Source of the DNA: Oceanobacillus halophilus
Lineage (GTDB): Bacteria > Bacillota > Bacilli > Bacillales > Amphibacillaceae
Length of the DNA: 64,000 bases
Assembly (NCBI RefSeq): GCF_003628505.1
Contig: NZ_RBZP01000013.1
Coordinates: forward strand, 24,664 to 88,663
Reading direction: 5' to 3'
Both the position numbers and the translations under genes were made by a program. The stretch's first letter is position 1, and each line of letters opens with the position of its first letter. The notes beneath the pieces are model-generated. The model did no database searches. It was not told the origin of the DNA and was given only the letters and a program-made list of their open reading frames with translations. Below, piece after piece: positions 24,676 to 34,247 of the stretch.

Positions 24676-25482
24676 ATGAAAAGAAATGTAATGGTTATTT
24701 TATTTGTATGTCTTTATGCCCTTGTATTTCCCTTAACAAGTTTTGCTGAAGAAGAAAAAAGTGAAGATAAAGAGAAAAAGGACCCTTTTGAAATCCCAAG
24801 CCATGTATTAGATATTTCTAAGGAAAACACATACCCAAACTCTACAGAAGATCAGGAAGTTATCGAGCCTAGTGAACTAACGAAAGAATTAATTGAGGAA
24901 ATGAAAGTTCCAATTAAAAATCCTGATTTAATTAAGATGTTAAATGAAACCACACTAAAGCCATCTCCAATTGCAATTGGCTACCGTGGGATGGTCTATT
25001 TGGGAAGATGGCCATTAAACTATGAGTCACTAGAAACGAATATCAACTGGGAATATCAAAAAATTAATACCAATGAGCTAAATAACATCGGTGGCGAACA
25101 AAATCAAGAAATGAGATACATCCAGCAAGATAAAAAAGAAATAAAAGGTGCTTTGACAAATAAGATTAATAATCCAGATGATGTAAAGAAAATGATGTTA
25201 CTGGAAGCAAAAGATAAGACGAAATTGCCTCTTTCATATAATACAGTTATCGGGAAAAATACGAAAAAAGACAATTCCTACAATATTCCTACTGAAAAAT
25301 ACGGTACTTTACAAGCCTATGCACCTGCAGTGAATGAAAAAGGAAGGGTTACATTTGGTGAGGTGTATATTGAGTTAAAAGGTGGGAAAAAAGCGATTGT
25401 CATTAAAAATGTAACGAAACAAGGAATTGGAGGATGGATTCCAATTCAGGATCATGTTTCTTTTTCATTATCTGTTAAATAG
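24676..25482 (+). CDS. yfkD: YfkD family exported protein
   Basis: A 268-aa protein with a signal peptide (KRNVMVILFVCLYALVFPLT, cut near SFA) and a highly charged segment before the conserved domain. The domain (PIAIGYRGMVYLGRWPLNYES to the C-terminus) matches what I recall of the YfkD family, whose function is unknown. I choose ATG 24676 because AAAGGA is nine bases upstream and the signal peptide then begins correctly; an upstream ATG at 24556 has neither. It is divergent from yfkF. Confidence 0.82.
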   Translation: MKRNVMVILFVCLYALVFPLTSFAEEEKSEDKEKKDPFEIPSHVLDISKENTYPNSTEDQEVIEPSELTKELIEEMKVPIKNPDLIKMLNETTLKPSPIAIGYRGMVYLGRWPLNYESLETNINWEYQKINTNELNNIGGEQNQEMRYIQQDKKEIKGALTNKINNPDDVKKMMLLEAKDKTKLPLSYNTVIGKNTKKDNSYNIPTEKYGTLQAYAPAVNEKGRVTFGEVYIELKGGKKAIVIKNVTKQGIGGWIPIQDHVSFSLSVK

Positions 25483-25489
25483 GAAGTTA

Positions 25490-25520
25490 GAAAATCCCCT
25501 AAGATTACAGGGGATTTTTC
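25490..25520 (+). terminator. Terminator of yfkD
   Basis: AAATCCCCT (25492-25500) pairs with AGGGGATTT (25509-25517), followed by T residues. Confidence 0.85.
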
Positions 25521-25636
25521 ATTCTTGTTGGACATAAAAGTATCTGCTTCATCAATAGATTTATGAATAGAAATTTAATTGGGGTATGCAAAATGTTACA
25601 TAATTCCAACTATTTAATAAGGGGTTGATTTTAATC

Positions 25637-25668
25637 CTTTAATACTTTATCATAGTGAAGTATTAAAG
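25637..25668. promoter_or_regulatory. Inverted repeat upstream of NhaC-type antiporter gene
   Basis: CTTTAATACTT (25637-25647) and AAGTATTAAAG (25658-25668) form a perfect 11-bp dyad ending 36 bp before the start codon. There is no T-run, so an operator or leader hairpin is more likely than a terminator. Confidence 0.5.
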
Positions 25669-25704
25669 TTGAATGAAATAAGAGAGATAGAGAGGGGAAA
25701 CATT

Positions 25705-27018
25705 ATGGAATGGGTAGTCGTTGTAGCAGCGGTGCTCGTTATGATAATACTTAGTTTATTACGTGTGAACGTTATTATAGCAATTATAGCAGCAGCATTA
25801 ACAGCAGGGGTTTTATCGGGATTATCTTTTGTAGTTACAATTGAATTATTTGTAAGTGGGATGGGAGATCAAGCAAATACTGCATTAAGTTATGTTTTAC
25901 TTGGAGCTTTTGCAGTAGCGATTAGTTATACAGGTATAACCAGTATTTTAGTAAGATTTTTAATTCGTGTATTAACTGGTAAGAAAACAATGCTATTACT
26001 TGCTATTGCTGGTGTTGCATCGTTATCACAAAATCTAGTTCCTGTTCATATTGCATTTATTCCAATCCTAATTCCGCCATTATTAAAATTATTTGATCAA
26101 ATGCGTTTAGATCGTCGGGCAGTTGCCGTTTCCTTGACATTCGGATTGAAAGCCCCATATATTATGATACCAGCAGGATTCGGATATATTTTTCATCAAA
26201 CGATTTTTGATGCGATGGAAACGAGTGGTTTAACAGTTACGATGGATGAGATTTGGAAGACGATGATTATTCCCGGTTTAGGGATGGTTGTTGGATTGTT
26301 AATTGCCATCTTTATTACTTATCGCAAGGAAAGAGATGCTGTTCTGGGTGCAGGTGGTATGGAATCATCCATTACGGAGGAAGAAGCAAAAGAGATTACA
26401 TTTAATAAGAAGCATGGTTTTACGCTCCTAGCTATTATTGCCGCTTTTGTCGTACAGATAATCACGGGAAATCTAATTTTAGGTGCTTTAACTGGATTAC
26501 TAGTTATGTTTGTATTCATTGTAGTTCCGTTTAAAAACCTTGATCAAGTGATGACAGATGGGATAAAAATGATGGGAACCATAGCATTTGTTATGTTATC
26601 TGCCGCAGGATTTGCCAAAGTTCTAAAAGATACTGGTGCTGTAACCGCACTAGTTGAAGTATCATCTGGAGTTTTAGGAGATAACAAAGTTATAATTGCG
26701 TTTGTTTTATTAGTTGTCGGTCTATTGGTAACCTTAGGAATTGGATCCTCATTCGGTACGGTACCAATTCTTGCTGCCTTATATGTTCCAATTTGTCTTT
26801 CGGCTGGATTTTCTCCAATGGCTACGATAGCATTGATTGGTACAGCAGGTGCATTAGGTGATGCAGGTTCCCCAGCTTCCGATAGTACACTAGGGCCAAC
26901 AGCTGGATTAAATGCAGACGGAAAGCACAATCACATTTGGGACACTGTAGTACCGACATTTATCCACTTCAATATTCCATTATTCCTGTTTGGATGGATA
27001 GCAGCAATAGTACTGTAA
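25705..27018 (+). CDS. Na+/H+ antiporter family protein (NhaC/YuiF-like)
   Basis: A 437-aa membrane protein with about eleven hydrophobic segments. Conserved pieces of the Na_H_antiporter family include ASLSQNLVPVHIAFIPILIPP and GTAGALGDAGSPASDSTLGPT. Relatives include YuiF, thought to carry amino acids or to exchange sodium for protons; the substrate cannot be read from sequence. ATG 25705 is chosen because GAGGGG lies seven bases upstream; the earlier in-frame TTG at 25669 falls in the dyad region. It is monocistronic. Confidence 0.85.
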   Translation: MEWVVVVAAVLVMIILSLLRVNVIIAIIAAALTAGVLSGLSFVVTIELFVSGMGDQANTALSYVLLGAFAVAISYTGITSILVRFLIRVLTGKKTMLLLAIAGVASLSQNLVPVHIAFIPILIPPLLKLFDQMRLDRRAVAVSLTFGLKAPYIMIPAGFGYIFHQTIFDAMETSGLTVTMDEIWKTMIIPGLGMVVGLLIAIFITYRKERDAVLGAGGMESSITEEEAKEITFNKKHGFTLLAIIAAFVVQIITGNLILGALTGLLVMFVFIVVPFKNLDQVMTDGIKMMGTIAFVMLSAAGFAKVLKDTGAVTALVEVSSGVLGDNKVIIAFVLLVVGLLVTLGIGSSFGTVPILAALYVPICLSAGFSPMATIALIGTAGALGDAGSPASDSTLGPTAGLNADGKHNHIWDTVVPTFIHFNIPLFLFGWIAAIVL

Positions 27019-27049
27019 GGGAAGAATTAAAAACTCTTTCTCCTATTTA

Positions 27050-27520
27050 TTTGTTAAACGTTGTAGTTGATAGAAACTCTTAATAATTTGAATTCAGATT
27101 AATGTGCTTAACTCTCGCTGCAGAAATACACTACGCGCACCTTAGGGGAGCTGGTGAGCCTCCTTCGTGCTGACGCACAAAGCAGTCTCACCGATGCTCT
27201 TCTTCCCGCAGGACAAGGAGCGCCTCGGCAGGGTTACATCGCACGCAGAAAAAAGTGGTCTTCTTTTTTCAAGGAGTCTCCGTGTATTTCCTTCGCTAAT
27301 TTGGTGCTTTATAACTTCCAAGCATGTTATAAAGATTTTATAGATATAGATATAGCTACCACTATTAAGCAGGTTGATTGGAGCGGAGGGCAGTCGACTC
27401 CTGCGGGAGGCTCATCAGCCGCCCGCGGAAAGCGACTGCCCGGAGCGGAAATCAACAAAGCACTAAATTAGATAATTATTCTTAATTAAAGAAAGTAGCA
27501 GTTTATACAAAATAGTAACC
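27050..27520 (+). repeat. MITE-like element, degenerate long copy
   Basis: This shares with the copies at 30.9, 50.4 and 55.4 kb the core ACGCGCACCTTAGGGGAGCT, the GTCTCACCGATGCTCTTCTT block and the right part CCCGCGGAAAGCGACTGCCC, then TTCTTAATTAAAG and a decayed end TTTATACAAAATAGTAACC. Between the two GC-rich parts is about 75 bp of unrelated AT-rich sequence. A 105-codon open frame inside is not a gene. Confidence 0.7.
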
Positions 27521-27606
27521 AAAAACGCACAATCTTTTAGAAAAGGGAACAATTAAAAGAATAATTACTACCAATCGGGGAAAGGTAAGAGAAAAGGTGG
27601 GGTGTT

Positions 27607-28404
27607 ATGCAAAAACGTATTTACACATCAATCCTCCTGTCTCTTACCCTTTTTCTTGCACTTATGGATCCCGTTCATATATCTGCAAGTGGGTATGGAT
27701 GGGGATTTAAAAAGAATGATGAGCATAAGGTGCCAGATATAGGGGAGTATCAGCAAATACTTGAAAAATATGGAGCTTATTATGCAGACCTTTCAGGTGA
27801 CAAAGAAATTTATTTAACCTTTGACAATGGCTATGAAGAAGGATACACAGATGATATTTTAGATGTACTTAAACAAGAAAACGTACCAGCTACTTTCTTT
27901 GTAACTGGGCATTTTGTGACCAGTCAGCCTGAACTTGTAAAAAGAATGGTTGAGGAAGGACATATAATAGGAAATCATTCCTACCATCATCCTGACTTTA
28001 CCGTTGTCAGCAAGGAATCCATGAAAGAAGAATTAGAGTCACTCGAAGATGTTGTAGCAGAACATACCGATCAAAAGGAAATTAAATTATTAAGACCTCC
28101 TCGTGGTATGTTTAATGAAAGGACCTTAGAATGGGCAAATGAACTAGGTCTCACACATGTATTTTGGTCCCTAACATTTACAGATTGGAATACAGGGAAT
28201 CAAAAAGGGTGGCGTTATGCATATGATCAGATTATGAAACAAATGCATCCTGGAGCCATTATTCTGTTACATGCTGTTTCGTCTGATAATGCCCAAGCAT
28301 TGGAGAGAATTATTCAAGATTTAAAGCGAAAAGGTTATGAATTTAAGAGCTTAGATCATTTATTGTTAAAAAACTCATTACCAAAAGGGGTTCTCGAACT
28401 CTAA
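27607..28404 (+). CDS. pdaA: Polysaccharide deacetylase, muramic delta-lactam de-N-acetylase
   Basis: A 265-aa exported NodB-family deacetylase. Residues 1-28 are a signal peptide. The active-site motifs are LTFDNGYEEGYT, where the family has D-G/N-Y in place of the usual DDG, HSYHHPD for metal binding, RPPRG and ILLHAVS. In B. subtilis PdaA deacetylates muramic acid in spore cortex so that the delta-lactam can form, which is needed for germination. This length and the TFDNGYEEGYT motif are typical of PdaA. ATG 27607 lies behind AAGGTGGGG. It is a spore-stage gene and marks the organism as spore-forming. Confidence 0.9.
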   Translation: MQKRIYTSILLSLTLFLALMDPVHISASGYGWGFKKNDEHKVPDIGEYQQILEKYGAYYADLSGDKEIYLTFDNGYEEGYTDDILDVLKQENVPATFFVTGHFVTSQPELVKRMVEEGHIIGNHSYHHPDFTVVSKESMKEELESLEDVVAEHTDQKEIKLLRPPRGMFNERTLEWANELGLTHVFWSLTFTDWNTGNQKGWRYAYDQIMKQMHPGAIILLHAVSSDNAQALERIIQDLKRKGYEFKSLDHLLLKNSLPKGVLEL

Positions 28405-28433
28405 AAGCGGGACAGTATTGTCTCGCTTTTTTA
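28402..28433 (+). terminator. Terminator of pdaA
   Basis: AAAAGCGGGACA pairs with TGTCTCGCTTTT (one mismatch) and is followed by T residues. Confidence 0.85.
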
Positions 28434-28474
28434 TGTTATCTTTTGTTACTATATGACAAAAGGAGGTTTTCACT

Positions 28475-29341
28475 GTGTGGGAAGAAAAAATAGCGTTGCG
28501 TACCATGTATGACTTTGACTATACATTATACCGAATATCCTTTGATCCCCTCATCGCAGTAAACTTAAACGAACGTTCGGTAAGAGTTCCGTTGGTACTG
28601 GATGGCGAAAAGCACATTGTTCACTTAGAAGCAGTAGGAACAACAAATGAGCCACAGTTTATTGTTCGCAGTACAGATATCAACCGGAAAATGGACATTA
28701 TATATTATATATATGATTTATTTCAGTGGCATGTTGATTTGACGAAGATACACAATCATTTTAAAGGGACGAACTTGGACGAGCTATTTAGACAATTTCC
28801 TGCCACTCCCATTGTAAAAGATTTCGATTTATACTTTAGTTTAATGAAAATCATCATTCATCAGCAGTTAAATATGAAGTTCGCTTTTGTGTTATCGACC
28901 AGGTTTGTTGAAAAGTATGGAGAGAAAGTCGATGGTGTGTGGTTCTATCCTACCCCTGAGAAAATAGCAAATATCTCAATAGATGAGCTACGAAAACTTC
29001 AATTTAGTGGGAGAAAAGCGGAATATGTAATAGATACATCCAAGAAAATTGCTGAAGGTAAGATAAACTTAGAAGGGTTTCGTAAAAAATCTGATAAAGA
29101 GATATTTTCAGAACTTATAAAGATTCGCGGAATTGGAAACTGGACGATTGAAAACTGGCTCATGTTTGGACTAGGAAGAAAAGATTATTTACCCCAGGCG
29201 GATATTGGAATTCAGAATGCTGTAAAAACATATTGGAATATGGATAGAAAACCTACTATGGATGAATTAACCGAGATAAGCAGAGAGTGGGAGCCGTACA
29301 GAAGCTATGCATCATTGACATTATGGAGGAGTATAGAATAA
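28475..29341 (+). CDS. yfjP: DNA-3-methyladenine glycosylase II-like (AlkA/YfjP)
   Basis: A 288-aa HhH-GPD glycosylase. The helix-hairpin-helix is IRGIGNWTIENWLMFGLGR, and the catalytic aspartate is D243 in LPQADIGIQ. The N-terminal third corresponds to the AlkA accessory domain. It should remove alkylated purines from DNA. The start is GTG 28475 with AAAGGAGG eight bases upstream. It lies directly after pdaA, the same neighbour as in B. subtilis. Confidence 0.88.
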   Translation: MWEEKIALRTMYDFDYTLYRISFDPLIAVNLNERSVRVPLVLDGEKHIVHLEAVGTTNEPQFIVRSTDINRKMDIIYYIYDLFQWHVDLTKIHNHFKGTNLDELFRQFPATPIVKDFDLYFSLMKIIIHQQLNMKFAFVLSTRFVEKYGEKVDGVWFYPTPEKIANISIDELRKLQFSGRKAEYVIDTSKKIAEGKINLEGFRKKSDKEIFSELIKIRGIGNWTIENWLMFGLGRKDYLPQADIGIQNAVKTYWNMDRKPTMDELTEISREWEPYRSYASLTLWRSIE

Positions 29342-29597
29342 TCCTTTGATAAACATAGATTTTGACATCACTAATTACTTTGTTCTACACTATTAAAATG
29401 TATTTTTTGATTTGTATTGCCTTGAATTGAAAGAAAAGGTTGAATGATGATCGGATTATTTGCCTGGTATGGATGTACCTTGGCATATTGCAGGGATAAC
29501 AACGAACAGGGGAGTTATATCAACAAGATATGATAGGGAATCAACGAGACTTACAGATCAAAGTGAAGAAAATATTATTTTAGATTGGAGAATTATA

Positions 29598-30830
29598 ATG
29601 AAGGCAATTTGGAAAGGTTATTTGCAAGCTTCACTAATTATGAAAATTACAATAGCACTCATTTTAGGAATTATTGTTGGGTTTATATTCGGTCCGGAGG
29701 CATCTATTCTAGCCCCTTTTGGGGACCTTTTAATTCGGTTGCTTAAATTCTTAATTGTTCCACTCATTTTATTCACACTCATTGTAGGAATTAATCAAAC
29801 CAAAATAAGCAATTTAGGAAGAATGGGAGGCAAAGTTTTTCTCTATTATGTGATTACTTCTGCCTTGGCCATCATTGTCGGGTTAATTGTGGCTAGCATC
29901 TTTAGACCTGGATCAGGAATGAGTCTGGATGGTGTAAGTGAGTTTGAGCTTCCTGATAATCCAGGATTTATTAGTGTCTTATTAAATATTGTGCCTGAAA
30001 ATATAATCACCGCTTTCAGTGAGCTTAATTTACTTGGTATTATTTTTACTGCCTTAGCCTTTGGAATTGCCATATCTTCATTGAGGTCTTCCAAAGCGTA
30101 TGGAGAGCTAGGAGAGCATGTCTATAAATTAGTAAATGGACTGAATGAAGCAACCTTAGCAATTATGAGAGTGATTCTGCAGTATGTACCAATTGGAATC
30201 TTTGCCATTATTGCTGAAACAGTAGGGAATCAAGGAGCAGACACATTAAAGTCCTTGGGAAATATGGTTCTCGTGCTTTATATAGCTTTACTTGTACAGA
30301 TTGTTGTTTATATTCTTATGCTAGTCATATTTAAGGTGCGTGTAGGTGAGTTTTTCACTCATGCTCGGACACCAATTATTACAGCTTTTGTTAGTCAAAG
30401 TAGTTCTGGTACGTTACCTCTCACACTAAATGCTGCAAAAAACTTAGGTGTATCTAAAAGTTTATACGGATTAAGCTTGCCATTAGGGGCGACCATTAAT
30501 ATGGACGGAGCAGCGATTCGGATTGCGATTTCAGCAGTATTTGCTGCCAATATTATAGGTGATCCCTTAAGTTTTCCTGAGATGCTTCAAGTGGTATTAG
30601 TGGGAACATTAGCATCCATCGGTACGGCTGGCGTCCCTGGTGCAGGCATCGTCATGATAGCAACAGTGTTCGCTCAACTTGGTCTGCCGATGGAAGCAGT
30701 TGCTTTATTAACAGCCATTGATGCCCTTGTAGGGATGGGTGCCACCGCACTTAATGTAACAGGTGACCTAGTTGGAACTTCGATTATTGAGAAAACGGAA
30801 AAGCGTACAGCACTGGAGCATGGAAAATAA
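29598..30830 (+). CDS. Dicarboxylate/amino acid:cation symporter (DAACS family)
   Basis: A 410-aa transporter of the GltP/GltT type, importing glutamate, aspartate or C4-dicarboxylates with protons or sodium. The hairpin motif SQSSSGTLPLT, the GATINMDGAAI helix and the second hairpin GTAGVPGAG are all visible. ATG 29598 is preferred because GGAG lies seven bases upstream and the first helix then begins properly; a longer in-frame start at 29460 would add 46 residues of non-family sequence. About 250 bp upstream hold no feature I can name. Confidence 0.9.
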   Translation: MKAIWKGYLQASLIMKITIALILGIIVGFIFGPEASILAPFGDLLIRLLKFLIVPLILFTLIVGINQTKISNLGRMGGKVFLYYVITSALAIIVGLIVASIFRPGSGMSLDGVSEFELPDNPGFISVLLNIVPENIITAFSELNLLGIIFTALAFGIAISSLRSSKAYGELGEHVYKLVNGLNEATLAIMRVILQYVPIGIFAIIAETVGNQGADTLKSLGNMVLVLYIALLVQIVVYILMLVIFKVRVGEFFTHARTPIITAFVSQSSSGTLPLTLNAAKNLGVSKSLYGLSLPLGATINMDGAAIRIAISAVFAANIIGDPLSFPEMLQVVLVGTLASIGTAGVPGAGIVMIATVFAQLGLPMEAVALLTAIDALVGMGATALNVTGDLVGTSIIEKTEKRTALEHGK

Positions 30831-30863
30831 TTTAGTTAAGGTTTAGAAATAGAATCTAACCAT

Positions 30864-30897
30864 TAGCCCGATTCAAACAAGGAATTGGGCCTTTTTT
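30864..30897 (+). terminator. Terminator of the DAACS symporter gene
   Basis: GCCCGATTC pairs with GAATTGGGC (one mismatch) and is followed by CTTTTTT. Confidence 0.85.
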
Positions 30898-30899
30898 AT

Positions 30900-31613
30900 G
30901 GCTCTTTTCAAAAAACTTGTTGCTTAGTAACATGACTTCACCTTACATTTTGTATAGACTGTTGATATCTTTAATTCAGAATAACGCTCTATACCCGCTA
31001 CGGAAATACACTCCGCTTTCCGCGGGGAGCTGGTGAGCCTCCTCCGTGCTGAAAAGCGTGTGCGCCTGCGTCTCCCAGTAATGCTTCGAAGCGGGCTTTC
31101 TCGACGCAAGGGAACAAGGAAGATTATTCAAGTAGTTCCCTCACTACGTAGTCTCACCGATGCTCTTCTTCCCGCAGGACAAGGAATGCTTCGGCAGGGA
31201 AACATCGCACGCAGAAAAAAGTGGTCTTCTTTTTTCAAGGAGTCTCCGTGTATTTCCTTCGCTAAGTTCTTGCTCTACTTGATTTTAACATGGAAATTTC
31301 TCTTTTTATGGGAAGACTCCCCCAAACGTGACATTATGGACTATAGTTTTAAAAAATCAAAAGCTTGTAACTTAGCGGAGGCAGAATACGGAGACTCCTG
31401 CGGGAAAAGCACGTGTCCGAAGACCCCGCAGCGGTGGTTTTTCCGCGAGGAGGCTGAGGCCGTGCCCGCGGAAAGCGAAGTATTCTGCCGGAGCGAATCC
31501 TAGCACAAAACTTTCATAAGTGTAAGCGAGAGCAAACTGTTCTTAATTAAATAGATCAGGAGTTTCTATCAACTGTAAAACTCCAAAAAGAAACAAACTA
31601 TACGCAAACAGCC
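30900..31613 (+). repeat. MITE-like element, longest copy (714 bp)
   Basis: The left end GGCTCTTTTC at 30900 is followed by the family sequence ACATTTTGTATAGACTGTTG; the right end is CTATACGCAAACAGCC. The core holds two GC-rich blocks: 31000-31270 (shared with the copies at 27.1 and 55.5 kb) and 31375-31500 (CCCGCGGAAAGCGAAG type). Between them is AT-rich filler. The 156-codon open frame through the core has no ribosome site and is not counted as a gene. Confidence 0.85.
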
Positions 31614-31733
31614 TAACTGAAAATATAACTTCTGAATCAATTGGTGATTGCAAGATTAATATTTTGAAACGTTTCGAGAGTAGTTGCATAGTATATTAGT
31701 TATCATTAAATAAAAAAATTTTGACCAAAACAC

Positions 31734-31788
31734 TTGAAAGTCAAAAAAGGTCAGAGTATAATAAAGTCAAAGGTCAAAGATAGTCAAA
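31734..31788 (+). promoter_or_regulatory. clpE promoter with CtsR boxes
   Basis: TTGAAA (31734-31739), a 17-bp spacer and TATAAT (31757-31762) form a sigma-A promoter. A CtsR operator of the form AGTCAAA-N3-GGTCAGA at 31739-31755 fills the spacer, and a perfect one, GGTCAAA-GAT-AGTCAAA, lies at 31772-31788. Extra GTCAAA heptads surround them. Heat-shock control by CtsR is strongly indicated. Confidence 0.92.
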
Positions 31789-31850
31789 GTCAAAGCCTTT
31801 TAGTCAACGTTAAAAAATGAGTTTTATATATACTTAAGGAGGAATGGAAA

Positions 31851-33992
31851 ATGCTATGTCAAAAATGTGGTGTTAATGAAGCTAATGTTAATGCAGCAAT
31901 GCAAATTAACAATCAAAAGATGGAAATGCACCTTTGCAATAGCTGTTTTCAGGAAATTCAAAGTCAAATGCTAAATCAATCTGACTTTTTCTCAGGTGGT
32001 TTCCCGTTTGGCAATGCAGAAGCATTTTCTAACAATTTCTATCAAGATAATGGTCAAGGAAAAGGAAACACTAGAACAAAAACAAGACAAACCAATAAAC
32101 GAAACGGTCTTATTGATCAACTAGGTAAGAACTTAACAGACAGCGCTCGAGCAGGTGAAATCGATCCGGTTATCGGTCGAGATAATGAAATTAAACGTGT
32201 CATTGAGACATTAAATAGAAGAAATAAAAATAACCCAGTACTAATTGGTGAGCCAGGTGTAGGTAAAACAGCAATCGCTGAAGGACTTGCTGTGAAAGTT
32301 GTAGAAGGTAATGTACCTACGAAACTACTTGATAAGGAAATATATATTTTAGATGTTGCTTCTTTAGTAGCAAATACTGGAATTCGTGGTCAATTTGAAG
32401 AACGCATGAAAAAATTAATTGAAGAACTTCGAAACAGAAAAGATGTAATCGTCTTTGTTGACGAGATTCATTTACTAGTAGGTGCTGGTACTGCTGAAGG
32501 ATCACAAATGGATGCAGGGAATATCTTGAAACCAGCTCTTGCACGTGGGGAACTTCAATTAATTGGTGCAACAACACTAAAAGAGTATCGCAAAATTGAA
32601 AAAGATGCAGCGCTGGAACGTCGCTTGCAGCCAATCATTGTGAAAGAGCCATCTGTGGAAGATGCGGTTCATATACTAAATGGTATTAAAGACCGTTATG
32701 AAAAATTCCATGAAGTCCGCTACTCTGATGAAGCGGTCCAAGCATTTGTCAATCTATCTAATCGTTATATCCAAGATCGCTTCTTACCAGATAAAGCAAT
32801 CGACTTAATGGATGAAGTCGGATCAAGATTAAACTTAAAAAATGCACAAAGTGATGCGAGCTCCATTAAAGCACGTCTAGATGAAGTAGTAAAAGAGAAA
32901 CAAGAAGCAGCAGAACGCGAAGATTATGAGCGTGCAGCCAATTTAAGATACCAAGAAATTCAATTGCAAAAACAATTGGATAAAGCAGACGATCGTGAAA
33001 AAGTATTAGATGTAGACGTATCTGATATCCAATTAATTGTAGAAGAAAAAACAGGAATCCCTGTAACAAAAATGCAAACGGACGAACAACAAAAAATGAA
33101 AGATTTAGGAACAAACTTAGCTCAAAAAGTAATTGGCCAAGATGAAGCTGTTGAGAAGGTTGCTAAAGCCATTCGCCGGAGTCGTGCTGGCTTGAAGTCA
33201 AAATACCGTCCAATTGGTTCCTTCCTATTTGTTGGACCGACTGGGGTAGGTAAGACCGAATTAACAAAAGCTTTGGCTGAAGAGTTGTTTGGTTCTCGTG
33301 ATTCCTTGACTCGTCTTGACATGAGTGAATATATGGAAAAACACTCGGTGTCCAAAATCATTGGTTCACCACCAGGATATGTGGGTCATGAAGAGGCTGG
33401 TCAATTAACCGAGCGTGTACGACACAACCCATACTCCATCATTTTGCTTGATGAAATTGAAAAAGCTCACCCAGATGTGCAAAACATGTTCTTGCAAATT
33501 ATGGAAGATGGACATCTAACTGATTCACACGGTCGTACAGTAAGCTTCAAAGAAACAGTTATTATTATGACAAGTAATGCTGGTACTGGTACAAAACAAG
33601 TGAATGTTGGCTTTAACAAAGCTGCTCATGAATCTGTATCAACGCTTGAAATGTTAAGTGATTATTTCAAACCAGAGTTCTTGAACCGTTTTGATTCAAT
33701 CGTAAACTTTAATGAATTGAAAAAAGATAACCTATTAGAAATTGTTGACTTGATGCTTGCAGAACTTGAAGAAACAATAGAAGAAAATGATATTAAAATT
33801 AATATCACTAAAGAAGCAAAAGAAGAATTAGTACGACTTGGCTATGATCCTAGATTTGGTGCTAGACCTTTACGCAGAGTCATCCAAGATAAAATTGAAG
33901 ATCAACTGACAGACTTAATTCTTGAAGAAGAAACAGTAGAGAATGTGAAAGTGGACGTAGTTGATAGTGAGATTGTTGTGAATAAAGCGTAG
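31851..33992 (+). CDS. clpE: ATP-dependent Clp protease ATP-binding subunit ClpE
   Basis: A 713-aa class-1 Hsp100 unfoldase. The ClpE-specific N-terminal zinc finger is present (CQKC near 3-6 and CNSC near 31-34). Two AAA+ modules follow, with Walker A motifs GEPGVGKT (133-140) and GPTGVGKT (462-469), separated by a UVR-type coiled coil. It unfolds damaged proteins for ClpP after heat stress. AAGGAGGAA precedes ATG 31851. CtsR boxes upstream and a terminator after it show a single-gene heat-shock unit. Confidence 0.96.
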   Translation: MLCQKCGVNEANVNAAMQINNQKMEMHLCNSCFQEIQSQMLNQSDFFSGGFPFGNAEAFSNNFYQDNGQGKGNTRTKTRQTNKRNGLIDQLGKNLTDSARAGEIDPVIGRDNEIKRVIETLNRRNKNNPVLIGEPGVGKTAIAEGLAVKVVEGNVPTKLLDKEIYILDVASLVANTGIRGQFEERMKKLIEELRNRKDVIVFVDEIHLLVGAGTAEGSQMDAGNILKPALARGELQLIGATTLKEYRKIEKDAALERRLQPIIVKEPSVEDAVHILNGIKDRYEKFHEVRYSDEAVQAFVNLSNRYIQDRFLPDKAIDLMDEVGSRLNLKNAQSDASSIKARLDEVVKEKQEAAEREDYERAANLRYQEIQLQKQLDKADDREKVLDVDVSDIQLIVEEKTGIPVTKMQTDEQQKMKDLGTNLAQKVIGQDEAVEKVAKAIRRSRAGLKSKYRPIGSFLFVGPTGVGKTELTKALAEELFGSRDSLTRLDMSEYMEKHSVSKIIGSPPGYVGHEEAGQLTERVRHNPYSIILLDEIEKAHPDVQNMFLQIMEDGHLTDSHGRTVSFKETVIIMTSNAGTGTKQVNVGFNKAAHESVSTLEMLSDYFKPEFLNRFDSIVNFNELKKDNLLEIVDLMLAELEETIEENDIKINITKEAKEELVRLGYDPRFGARPLRRVIQDKIEDQLTDLILEEETVENVKVDVVDSEIVVNKA

Positions 33993-34003
33993 ATATTGAT
34001 AGG

Positions 34004-34036
34004 ATCCCCGCTGACTTATGTTAGCGGGGATTTTTA
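34004..34036 (+). terminator. Terminator of clpE
   Basis: ATCCCCGCT (34004-34012) pairs with AGCGGGGAT (34023-34031), followed by TTTT. Confidence 0.9.
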
Positions 34037-34247
34037 CTACATAAGGAAGTTAAGCTATGGTGGGAAATGAACGAGAAGAAGTGTAAGTTCAACATTTGGG
34101 GAGGATATCAACGAACAATAGTCTGATATCGACATGAGAAAGTCATATATCACCATAAAAATCATACATGCTATCAAATCAACTAACATAATAACACTTA
34201 ATCAGTGACAAACTAACACTGTATCTTTATCTAAAAAGGGTGGATGT

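Noticed and set aside
27154..27471. 105-codon open frame, with similar frames at 31033-31503 and 55466-55708
   Set aside because: All three lie within GC-rich cores of the MITE-like elements, share sequence because the repeat does, lack ribosome sites and have no protein-like conservation between copies.
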